In this document: one piece after another, positions 1 through 7,800 of the stretch
Layout: each line of letters opens with the position of its first letter
How positions within the stretch are numbered: position 1 is the stretch's first letter
NCBI GenBank assembly: GCA_029939035.1
Contig: JAOZTS010000033.1
Coordinates: 1-10,983 of the forward strand
DNA length: 10,983 nucleotides
DNA from: Candidatus Altimarinota bacterium
GTDB lineage: Bacteria; Patescibacteriota; Gracilibacteria; UBA1369; LOWO2-01-FULL-3
Direction: 5' to 3'
Program-made: the position numbers and the translations under genes
Notes under the pieces: model-generated
What the model saw: only the letters and a program-made list of their open reading frames with translations
Database searches by the model: none
What the model was told of the DNA's origin: nothing

Positions 1-822
1 TTCGCTACCATCTGTTCCATCCCACCAAACGTAGTAATCCCCTGCTTCAACGTCTTTGTCTGAAAGTAATTCATAGACTGTTACTCCTGTGTGATCGATG
101 ATTTTGATATCGATCTTTGCATCTGCAGAGATTTCGTATGAGATTTTTGTATCGTTTGTTAATGTGTTGAATTGAGTTGGGAAAACGTCGTGGTCTGTGA
201 TTTCGATAGCTGATTCGTCATCGTCGTCATCATCGTCGTTGGCTGTGTCGTCACCATCGTCGTCTGGATCTGGATCAGGGTCTGGATCTGGATCTGGGTC
301 TGGGTCTGGGTCTACTGGTGCGACTCCTGATGTGAATGTTATGACAATTGGACTATCCATTGGTTCTGTAACATTCGAGATTGTTGCTGGTGGAACGGTA
401 AGAGTATATGCGGTGCTCCCTTCCAGGTCTGCATAATTTATAGTCAATACTTTGTTTTCATATGTTGTTGGTCCGACTTGCTTGTCGGCTGTGCTTCCTG
501 ATTTCAAAATTGTTATGTCCAGGTTTGGGTCAAATATAAGACTGTCTTCATCAAAAACTATTAGAAACCGTCCGGATTCTGTAGACAGGCCTGTTGCCCC
601 ATCATCTGGGGTTCTAGAAACAATTGTTGGAGGAAATTCTGACCCTGGAATTGATGGAAAAACAGATCCCTGTAAAAGAGATCCTGCTCCACCGGTAAAC
701 AGAAAATATCCTGTAATCAGTACCGCAGCACCCACGAAGATAAGGAAATAATTCCTTATTTTCGTGCTTAGTACTTTTCTCATTGTGTCTCGATCATCTG
801 GATCGATTTCATTTTCTGCCAT
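1..822 (-). CDS. Membrane-anchored Big_5 / FlgD-like Ig surface protein (3'-truncated)
   Basis: An open frame of 274 codons starts at ATG 822-820 and runs off the left edge with no stop. The N-terminus is acidic then basic (RKVLSTKIRN), followed by one membrane helix (about 25-43) and a juxtamembrane AGSLLQGSVF. Residues about 64-165 match the Big_5 (SbsA-type Ig-like) pattern: PPTIVSRTPDDGATGLS, then FLIVFDE, LTINYADLEGSTAYTLTVP and a final VITFTSG. A linker of (DP)8 (171-186) and poly-Asp follows. From about 207 the sequence resembles a FlgD-type Ig domain: FPTQFN, an IDIKIIDHTG strand, then EAGDYYVWWDGTDG at the edge. Both domain types are extracellular structural modules. The rest of the protein is outside the window. 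It has its own promoter and an 82-base gap from the preceding gene; the leader is almost free of G and has no Shine-Dalgarno. The specific role is unknown, but the anchor design matches its neighbours. Confidence 0.9.
   Translation of the reverse strand, partial: MAENEIDPDDRDTMRKVLSTKIRNYFLIFVGAAVLITGYFLFTGGAGSLLQGSVFPSIPGSEFPPTIVSRTPDDGATGLSTESGRFLIVFDEDSLIFDPNLDITILKSGSTADKQVGPTTYENKVLTINYADLEGSTAYTLTVPPATISNVTEPMDSPIVITFTSGVAPVDPDPDPDPDPDPDPDPDDDGDDTANDDDDDDDESAIEITDHDVFPTQFNTLTNDTKISYEISADAKIDIKIIDHTGVTVYELLSDKDVEAGDYYVWWDGTDGSE
265..312 (-). repeat. Hexanucleotide tandem repeat coding for (Asp-Pro)8
   Basis: Eight 6-bp units (tggatc / tgggtc / agggtc variants in plus-strand form) encode an alternating Asp-Pro linker. 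It is followed in the protein by DDDGDDTAN and a run of seven Asp (217-237 in the DNA). Slippage would change linker length by two residues at a time without loss of frame. Confidence 0.85.
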
Positions 823-857
823 TGTTTTTTGTTTTTGTTTTATTTTGCTATCGGTAT

Positions 858-886
858 ATTATACCATGTTCTTGACGCTCTTGCAA
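858..886 (-). promoter_or_regulatory. Sigma70-type promoter with extended -10 for the left-edge gene
   Basis: On the minus strand the -35 box is TTGCAA (881-886) and the -10 box is a perfect TATAAT (858-863), with a 17-base spacer and TGG just before the -10 (extended -10). The predicted start is near 851, giving a leader of about 29 bases. The -10 box is embedded in GGTATAATATACC (853-865), a palindrome with one central base, which could be a repressor site. Confidence 0.78.
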
Positions 887-904
887 CCTGCCGGTTATGT
901 TTTT

Positions 905-2371
905 TTATAATGGATCTCCGCATTCTGCTCTTACATCGTCTAATGAAACATAGATACCATTCCAAAATGTAACCTGCGGATAATCAGGAAATTCTGTGTC
1001 ACATGAAACTCCTATATCACCCCAAGCAGTATTATTTGTACCTTTGGACTCGATCGCTAAACATTTTCGTTCCATTGAAGCACATGCGTCACCTCCTGTA
1101 TTGAATGCCATAACAGATTTTAAACCAGAATTTGGTACTGTGACTGAGGCACCTGTTACACATGCGTATTTATCGCCGGCTCCAAAACTACATGGAGCAC
1201 AATATGCTCTGATATTTAGAGCATTCCCATTAAAATAAGACTCAGAAAAATCGTCATATACTGTTTCTACAGTTGGCGTGCATGAGTTGTACTTTGTTTC
1301 ATATTTCACACCATCTTTCTCCTTCACTTCAATAAAGGCACACGTATCTCCAGAATCGCAATCATACCCGAGTGTTGTCAAACAAACATGATATTTGTCT
1401 TCATCTGAGGCGGTGCAGTGATTTATCTTCTCTACAGCATCATCAGCTGCGTCATCTGCGTCGTCAGTATCGTCTCCGTCTGCTAACGTCATTCCATTCG
1501 CACCTATAACACCATTTGTTGCTAAAACTGCTTTTTCTTCACCCAATTTCAACCAAACCATATATTCACCTGCAGAAAAATCTGCGTCTTGGACTGCTCC
1601 GCTAACGATTGGTGCTTCTGTAAATGAATTCATATCTGCGCCGGTTTTGTAGAACACTTTTTCCACTCTGTCGGCAATGCGAGATGTGTTTAAATAGTCA
1701 GTCAATTGAGTTCCGTCTGATGTACCAACAAGCCCTATCCATCCGCTTGCAACAGTGTTATCGGCATCATAAATGTCGTTTACTGAGCCATATACATCAC
1801 CTTTATTAAATGGATTCTGAGGCGGTGCTAGGAAGCTAAGATCAAGGACAGGTTCTTCTTCTATTACATACGGCAGTGGTTCTTTTATGCTGTATATTTC
1901 TCCCATCTTTGTTGCGTCTTTTGATTTTATAATAAAAGTTGTATTCGCCAGTATGGTTAGATCATTTGTGTCACCTAATGTAGTAGTTTCGTTGTGAACA
2001 GCTTCTGGCCAACTGTAAAAAGTCTGCGTTTTTGGATCTTTGTACATAATTCTAATTTTGTTGAAAGGTTCACACTTTATTCTATCAACTATTTGTTTAA
2101 CGGTGAGATCTTCTCTTACATAATAATAATGCTCTCCTGAGCTCAAGGTAGTTTCTGCTAAGCCGCTATCTGGTGTACAAGTATCATCAGCCTCATATTG
2201 CTTATATCCTCCAGGATCGGTGAACATGCCCTTGAAAGTGCTTCCTCCAAATGATAGCTGAGGTGGTAGGTCATCTTTGTCCACTCTAGTCATTGTTGAA
2301 TAGACCAAGAATGCACCTCCCAGAACAGCAACTAGAATAATTGCCGAGATTAACATTTTTTTTCTATTCAT
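905..2371 (-). CDS. Membrane-anchored protein with two six-cysteine modules (paralogue of its upstream neighbour)
   Basis: A 488-residue protein built like its upstream neighbour but shorter. Residues 1-6 are basic and about 7-26 form the membrane helix. The juxtamembrane motif is LPPQLSFGGSTFKGMF (35-50). A first domain at about 55-155 has cysteines 65 and 100, and conserved words such as ETTLSSG, QIVDRI and YKDP. A second domain at about 186-278 contains SGWIGLVGTSDGTQ and EYMVWLKLG. A linker follows with an Asp/Ala-rich run (299-312). Two six-cysteine modules span C319-C391 and C394-C484, joined by RAYCAPC, which matches MAECSPC between modules 3 and 4 of the neighbour. The pair of genes therefore arose by duplication, with module gain or loss afterwards. 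Function is unknown; an exposed surface role is inferred from the anchor and the disulfide-type cysteines. It is probably the last gene of the operon; no convincing terminator follows, and the next promoter lies immediately downstream. Confidence 0.93.
   Translation of the reverse strand: MNRKKMLISAIILVAVLGGAFLVYSTMTRVDKDDLPPQLSFGGSTFKGMFTDPGGYKQYEADDTCTPDSGLAETTLSSGEHYYYVREDLTVKQIVDRIKCEPFNKIRIMYKDPKTQTFYSWPEAVHNETTTLGDTNDLTILANTTFIIKSKDATKMGEIYSIKEPLPYVIEEEPVLDLSFLAPPQNPFNKGDVYGSVNDIYDADNTVASGWIGLVGTSDGTQLTDYLNTSRIADRVEKVFYKTGADMNSFTEAPIVSGAVQDADFSAGEYMVWLKLGEEKAVLATNGVIGANGMTLADGDDTDDADDAADDAVEKINHCTASDEDKYHVCLTTLGYDCDSGDTCAFIEVKEKDGVKYETKYNSCTPTVETVYDDFSESYFNGNALNIRAYCAPCSFGAGDKYACVTGASVTVPNSGLKSVMAFNTGGDACASMERKCLAIESKGTNNTAWGDIGVSCDTEFPDYPQVTFWNGIYVSLDDVRAECGDPL
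920..1417 (-). repeat. Pair of six-cysteine modules (coding repeat)
   Basis: Modules lie at about 1417-1199 and 1192-920. Cysteine spacing in the first is 10, 7, 5, 19, 26 and in the second 9, 25, 6, 19, 26 residues. The short second gap in the first module and the long one in the second repeat the pattern of modules 3 and 4 of the upstream paralogue (8 and 26 residues), so the order of the pair is conserved. Confidence 0.78.
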
Positions 2372-2395
2372 ACTATTTGGATTATTATTTTATAT

Positions 2396-4312
2396 TTATT
2401 GGCATTCTGCTCTAATTATATAAGAGAAATGTGCAGCTCCATTTATTACAGCCATCCCACGAGCATCTGAGACAAAATCGTCACATTCAATTGATCCACT
2501 ACCTACTTCTACTCCAAGACCGTCAGACCATGTCGTTCCATGGTTAGTGCTTACTTGCAATTGATTACATGATAGTCCCATTGCTTCACATGCAAGATCT
2601 CCTTTTAGGTATGCCTGTTTAGACCAATAACCAGCGTTGTTTGTTAATATATCTTGATCGCTAGTAACGCATGCATGAGTGCTGTCTGCGAACCCACAAG
2701 GGCTACACTCAGCCATAATACTCCAATCGATTTCACTAACAAGGGAGTCGAAATAATCTCCTATTGGTCTATCGCATCCTCCTCCCATAAAATGATTCAC
2801 ATGATCATTATTTGGATAATTTTCATCTCTTACTCCTACAAATAGGCAAGTTCGACCTATGCTTGAACATGCATCATTTCCAGTGCTTTCCACACATTTA
2901 CTGTCATCGTCTTCGTAAGTTGCACTGCAGAAATTCACGTCTGCTTCGGGTAGCATATATCCTTCTACTTCAATTGGTGCTAACTGAAAACTGCTACAAA
3001 CTGCTCTAAAGGCCCAATTTTTTGTATATGCTATGTCCTTGTATTCGAAGTCTTGACCTTGGTCACTACACGATTCACCTGTTGATATCCAGCCTACTGC
3101 CTCTCCATCAATATTATGATTACTTGCTTCTATTCCTGTGCAGATAGCACATGCTTCGTCACCTGTTTGAAAGAATACGGCTGGGTTGTTTCCATCGGTT
3201 AAGCATGAGTGAGTTGCATCCTCTCCCCCACAAGTTGATAAATCTATCGTTTGTTCTCCGCAAACTGCTCTAAACACACGACTACTTGAGAATGTGGTCT
3301 CTGTACATGAGGACATTGAACCTCCCCATGATGGGGTTGGATCTTGGCCTTCAACGTTGTGAACACTTACTTCTACCCCGATACATGCATCTGTTCCACA
3401 GGCGTCTTCGCCTGTTTGGATAAATGTTGATGGGTAATTGCTGTCTGTTATGCATTTGTGAGTTGGATCATCTCCTCTACAAGTTGATAAATCTATCAAT
3501 ATTTCAGGCAATTCCACTCCTAATTTCAGCCAAACCATGTATTCTCCATCGCTGAAATCAACATCAGCTACTGCGCCGCTTGTGATTGTAACGTCTTGAA
3601 AATCGTCAGCGCCTGCTCCATTTTTTGAGAATACTTTTTCAACTCTACCTGCTATATCAGAGGTGTTTAGGTCGTCACTAAATTGAGTGCCATCCGTTGT
3701 TCCAACAATACCTACCCACCCACTTGTCATATCGTTTACAAATTCATATGGTCCTCCAGTATTGAAAGGATTTACTGGTGGTGACATAACTGGAGCTGGA
3801 GGTAAAGGTGTGTTCACATTATAGATCTCCCCCATTTTGGTTGAGTCCTTGGAGTCAATCATGAATACTGTATTTGCTTTTATAGTAAGACTAGTTGGAT
3901 CGGCCAGCTCTTCTGTTTCGTTGTGTGCTTTTTTTGGCCAACTATAAAATACTTGAGAAATTGGATCTTTGTATAAAATCCGCATTCTGTTTTGTGGCTC
4001 GCAGTCAATTCTATCTACAATTTCCTGAACAGTCAGATCCTCGGTTACATAGTAGTAATTTAGTCCTGAGCTAAGAGTGGTTTCTGTCAGACTTGTTGAA
4101 TGCTCGCAATTGTCTCCTGTTTCATATTGCCAATATCCTCCTGGATCTGCGAAATATCCTTTAAATGTAGATCCAGCTTCGTATGACAATGCTGGGAATG
4201 AGTCTTCGTCAACTTCTCCTTGGGAAAGATATACTATTACTCCAACTGCTAGTATCAATGCAACTCCTACATATGCAATTATCCATTTTTTGTTTTGTAA
4301 TTTATTTTTCAT
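2396..4312 (-). CDS. Membrane-anchored protein with four six-cysteine modules
   Basis: A 638-residue protein of no family I recognise. A basic N-terminus and one uncleaved helix (about 10-29) anchor it with the rest outside. Next comes the juxtamembrane motif FPALSYEAGSTFKGYF (39-54), a domain at about 60-155 with a probable C69-C104 disulfide, and a second domain at about 181-266 containing SGWVGIVG and YMVWLKLG. Residues 273-638 are four modules with exactly six cysteines each: C278-C351, C361-C439, C462-C536 and C539-C637. Recurring words are (T/S)(H/K)xC(V/I/L)T near the second cysteine, G(D/E)xAC at the third, and (F/I)(R/M)A(V/E)C at the sixth. All 26 cysteines are accounted for by this scheme. 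Disulfide-rich modules fit an exposed, stable surface protein, perhaps binding something (inference). The closest relative in view is the 488-residue protein 24 bases downstream, which has the same front end and two modules. No Shine-Dalgarno is seen before the ATG. Confidence 0.93.
   Translation of the reverse strand: MKNKLQNKKWIIAYVGVALILAVGVIVYLSQGEVDEDSFPALSYEAGSTFKGYFADPGGYWQYETGDNCEHSTSLTETTLSSGLNYYYVTEDLTVQEIVDRIDCEPQNRMRILYKDPISQVFYSWPKKAHNETEELADPTSLTIKANTVFMIDSKDSTKMGEIYNVNTPLPPAPVMSPPVNPFNTGGPYEFVNDMTSGWVGIVGTTDGTQFSDDLNTSDIAGRVEKVFSKNGAGADDFQDVTITSGAVADVDFSDGEYMVWLKLGVELPEILIDLSTCRGDDPTHKCITDSNYPSTFIQTGEDACGTDACIGVEVSVHNVEGQDPTPSWGGSMSSCTETTFSSSRVFRAVCGEQTIDLSTCGGEDATHSCLTDGNNPAVFFQTGDEACAICTGIEASNHNIDGEAVGWISTGESCSDQGQDFEYKDIAYTKNWAFRAVCSSFQLAPIEVEGYMLPEADVNFCSATYEDDDSKCVESTGNDACSSIGRTCLFVGVRDENYPNNDHVNHFMGGGCDRPIGDYFDSLVSEIDWSIMAECSPCGFADSTHACVTSDQDILTNNAGYWSKQAYLKGDLACEAMGLSCNQLQVSTNHGTTWSDGLGVEVGSGSIECDDFVSDARGMAVINGAAHFSYIIRAECQ
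2399..3496 (-). repeat. Array of four six-cysteine modules (coding repeat)
   Basis: Modules lie at about 3496-3260, 3247-2996, 2944-2705 and 2698-2399. The spacing is C-x(8-10)-C-x(8-26)-C-x(2-6)-C-x(23-27)-C-x(14-26)-C. Modules 1 and 2 are the most alike (both start IDLSTC and share an FIQTGE/FFQTGD word), suggesting a recent duplication; modules 3 and 4 are more diverged and match the two modules of the downstream paralogue. Confidence 0.8.
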
Positions 4313-4350
4313 AAAATGAGGGTTATGTCTGTCGCAATGATATCAGTAAT

Positions 4351-4788
4351 TTATTTTTTTGACACCTTCTTGAATGCGTACCCAAGGATAAGACTTGGGA
4401 TTAGTAGCACTCCTGCTGCTGGACCAGTTTCAGAAATTCCACCTGTACTTCCTGGAGAACCACTTGTTCCTCCAGTTGTACCTGAACCTGTACCAGATGT
4501 TCCACCAGTGTCGTCATCGTCGTCTCCGTCAATTACAGGGAGATATCCTCCGCCTGTAGTTGCGCCAGATGAATCGTCGGCTGGCGTATCGTCAGCTGGT
4601 GTATCGTCAGCTGGTGTGTCACCTGCACCATCTAATGATGGCGGATCCGTATCATCATCATCTCCAATTGCTGGAGGGTCTGAGAACGGAGATGAGAGAC
4701 CAGGTGGCTCTGCTGCGAACGCAACGAATTGTGCTTGTAGCGCTACTATTGCAATTAAGAACAGTAGAGATAGTATTTTTGTTTTCAT
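4351..4788 (-). CDS. Small secreted low-complexity protein with sortase-signal-like C-terminus
   Basis: A 145-residue protein. Residues 1-26 form a classical Sec signal peptide (MKTK, a Leu/Ile/Ala core, cleavage near AFA-A-EPP). The mature part is almost entirely low-complexity: an Asp/Pro stretch, DTPADDTPADDTPADD (57-72), a poly-Asp run (about 88-93), then a Gly/Ser/Thr-rich stretch (94-118). The C-terminus is SETGP (119-123), a hydrophobic segment of about 15 residues (124-138) and a lysine tail KKVSKK. This order, motif then hydrophobic stretch then positive tail, is that of LPXTG-type cell-wall sorting signals, with ETGP in place of LPXTG. The flexible Gly/Ser/Thr part would suit a wall-spanning stalk. 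It could equally be a plain C-terminal membrane anchor; no sortase is in the window. It is the second gene of the probable operon, 27 bases after the 1004-residue gene. Overall function is unknown. Confidence 0.85.
   Translation of the reverse strand: MKTKILSLLFLIAIVALQAQFVAFAAEPPGLSSPFSDPPAIGDDDDTDPPSLDGAGDTPADDTPADDTPADDSSGATTGGGYLPVIDGDDDDDTGGTSGTGSGTTGGTSGSPGSTGGISETGPAAGVLLIPSLILGYAFKKVSKK
4574..4618 (-). repeat. Three tandem 15-bp repeats coding for DDTPA
   Basis: Units at 4574-4588, 4589-4603 and 4604-4618 (plus-strand form tcgtcagctggtgta) differ by only one or two bases each. They encode the pentapeptide repeat in the 145-residue secreted protein. The near-identity suggests recent slippage, and copy changes would stay in frame. 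Confidence 0.85.
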
Positions 4789-4815
4789 GTATGTTTTTTG
4801 TTATTGATTGGTGTT

Positions 4816-7800
4816 TTAATACTGAGTAGTCAGGGTCGAATCTATTGATACCCAACTACCGTACATGCCATTAATATTTGCAGACACAGCTAGAACTGCA
4901 TCTAATATAGCTGCAGCATCTAGCGTTCCTAGCTCAGCTATGATGAGCGAACGAACAACTCCTGTGAGTGTAGCAGTATTTGAAAGACCCATAAGGTCGT
5001 TATATAGACCCATAAGGTCCTCCATTGCTTGAAGATCAATACTAACCTCAGCATCAAGATTAGCTAGTTCAGCTGCAGCGATTATAGCTTCTGCGTTATT
5101 TTTTATCTTTTCTCCTTGTGCTTCTCTTAGAGCAACAAATGCCTCAACAGCAAATTTTATATCTTCCACAATAAATGCTAGTCCAGCGTCCACATTTGCT
5201 TTTATGGTTTCAAGCTGAGCTAATGTAGATTCTGTATTGTCGTTTCTTAGACTATCTACAGCAGTAGCAGCACCATCAATAGTAAAACTATCAGTATTAG
5301 CACCATCGGCAGGAGAAAATCGATCAAATGCAGAGTTTGCATATTCAATAACAGCTATATACAAAGAGGCATCTTGGTGAGAATCATTATAAAGAGTCCC
5401 TTCGAAATAGAACCTATTTTCATTATTAAACTCAGTTAAATCAATTAAAACATTCTGTAACAAATCCCTGAGTTCATAAGCATATGCAATTGATCCATCA
5501 ATCTCATTGATGATCGCTGTGTGAGCAGATCCATCTGCTTTACACTCTCCGGCTTCATTAAGGCTAAATCCTGAATCACATCCTAATTCATTTCCTCCAG
5601 CTACTGCTCTTTCTGCCCCAAGTGGAACACAAGTTGCTCTGAATTCAGGTGTGGCGTCTCCTGTGTTTGTGAATAAGTATGTCTGAACGATTCTTTTTGC
5701 ATTGTTAGCGTCTGTGTTATTTGAGAATTCTTCCTTTAGGAGGTCTGAAAAATCGATTTCTTCTATGATATCTCCTGTACCATCTCCATCACTGTCCAGG
5801 TCGATATAGGCGAAGAAGATTTTTTCTCTAACTCCTTCATCCATCATTAGTACATAATCTTTCACTCCATCTGGGTCTGTACATTCCTGTACTGATCCAA
5901 ACTCATTAAAGTTACCAATCATCTGTGAATCAGGATTGAAATTAAGAGGCTGATATCCCACAGTGTCCAAAGTGTGCTGTTGATCAGTCACATCAAATCC
6001 TAAACCATTTCCTAAAATCACATATTCGTGAAGTGCATCATAAAAGTGATCGATTAATCCATCAGATACATATGCTTGAAATATTGGAACCAATGCGTCT
6101 AGAAAACCTGCTACTGCTGATGCTTTTACGCCTTCTGAAACTGTAGCGCCTACTAGTCCATCCACAAAAATCTGTTTCTTTGCGTCATCGAGATAATCAA
6201 AGTCTCCTCTGTAGCAACCATCTGCATCTGTAATTAGAGTAACATCTAATTCCAAAAACTGATCACCTTGTAAGAATGAATCTGTTCCGATCATTCCATC
6301 ATTTTTTGCTAATACTTTTACGTTTCTTTTGTCATTTAGCAGATCAGTAACATTGAACTCTAATTCGTTTAATATTACGTTTCGTGTATCGTTTATATTA
6401 GTTTCAGCTACTACGAATGCTGGGTTTACTGCTGCCCAGTTTGAGATATCATTTACTAAGTATTCTAGTAATTCATCTACCTCAAGTAGATAGTTTTCGA
6501 TTTCCACTCCGCTTTCACTCATATCTTTCACACTTGCAGAAACTCCTCCAATTGTATTAGTTAAACTTGATAAATATAGTTTTGTGTTTACAGAATAGTC
6601 ATCGTACCATGTATCAATACCTATTAGTGCAGGAATTGAAGGCTCTAGCGTAACAGCTATTAACGTCAATAGGTCCTTGTTATTTACAATTGTATTAAGG
6701 GGTCCTGAAAGTTGTTCTAGGGCTCCTGCTAATTCGTTGATTGCAAGTCCATCATTTGCATATTGTATAGCTGCATACATTTCTCCCACCAATGATCTGT
6801 CAACATCAGCTAGCAAACCGTACACATCGTAACTTTTTAGGTTACCGACTGATTGTGCAAATGCATCATAGTAATCTTCTTCTGTAGTTGCACAAATATA
6901 TGGTGGCAAAGTTTCTACTGGATCTGGATCTGGATCTGGGGTTGTAGCAACTATTACTGGATCATTTTCATAATATACCCATCCAACAGTTGGAGCGGTG
7001 ATTTCAGAAAGTGATAAAACTTCGTTATATATGAATCCTTTTTGCAAGTCTGTCATTTCTGCCTCAGGAACCATCATATATACATTTGTTGGTACACATT
7101 CTTCTAGTCTTTTAGCAACATCTGGAGTTAACATTGTTAGTGTCCATCCTTCTTTTGCAGTTGTACATGGATCATAAGATTCTGTTGAAGTGTATGCTTC
7201 TACTCCTGGTAAGAATATGTGATCGTTATATATGTCTATTTTGTTTGATGTAATGATCACTCCAACTTCAAATGGGTCAAAGACAATGTCTCCCCATGTA
7301 GCGTCGTCAGTGTGAATTATTGCAGCATCTGAACCGTAATAATCTTCTGGAGTTAGGATGTATCCTTTTCCATCATAATATGCCAAGGCACCTGGATCGA
7401 CATTAGAAATGTCCCAGCTTGCTGGTGGTGTCTTAAATGCAACGAGTGCTATTTCTCCAATTGTTGATGGATCAATACTCTTCATAACGTCATCAAAAGA
7501 CATTGCTATATCAGAGTAAAATGGAACTAGTCCAATTCTTCTGTTAGTGTAATCAGCTTGTACAAGTTTTTCACTTTTCACTGTATCATCCCAGTTATCA
7601 ATATCTAGTTGAGTTGGGCTCATAAGTGATCCAGCTTCTTTTATGAATCCTTGATAGAGAGAATCGCTTGCTCCTAGAGAAGGAGGCGTAGCTTGATCTT
7701 GTCCAAAGACGAAGTAATATACTCCACCGAATACTAGTGCTACCGCAAAAACAGCAGCAAAAATTGCCTTCATTTTAGAAGGTTTTCCAGAAGCGTTTTT

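Noticed and set aside
197..751. Plus-strand open frames with Ser/Gly runs (197-436) and an adjoining one (452-751)
   Set aside because: They are antisense shadows of the left-edge Big_5/FlgD-like gene; the Ser and Gly runs are the complement of its Asp/Pro codon repeats.
880..904. Terminator after the 488-residue gene
   Set aside because: AACC/GGTT gives only a 4-bp stem without a following T-run.
4574..4618. Short direct repeats as a possible CRISPR array
   Set aside because: The units are contiguous 15-mers without spacers and encode a pentapeptide repeat in frame.
4316..4829. Plus-strand frames opposite the small secreted protein
   Set aside because: Only the minus-strand frame has a signal peptide, spacer and sorting-like tail; the others are shadows of its repeats.
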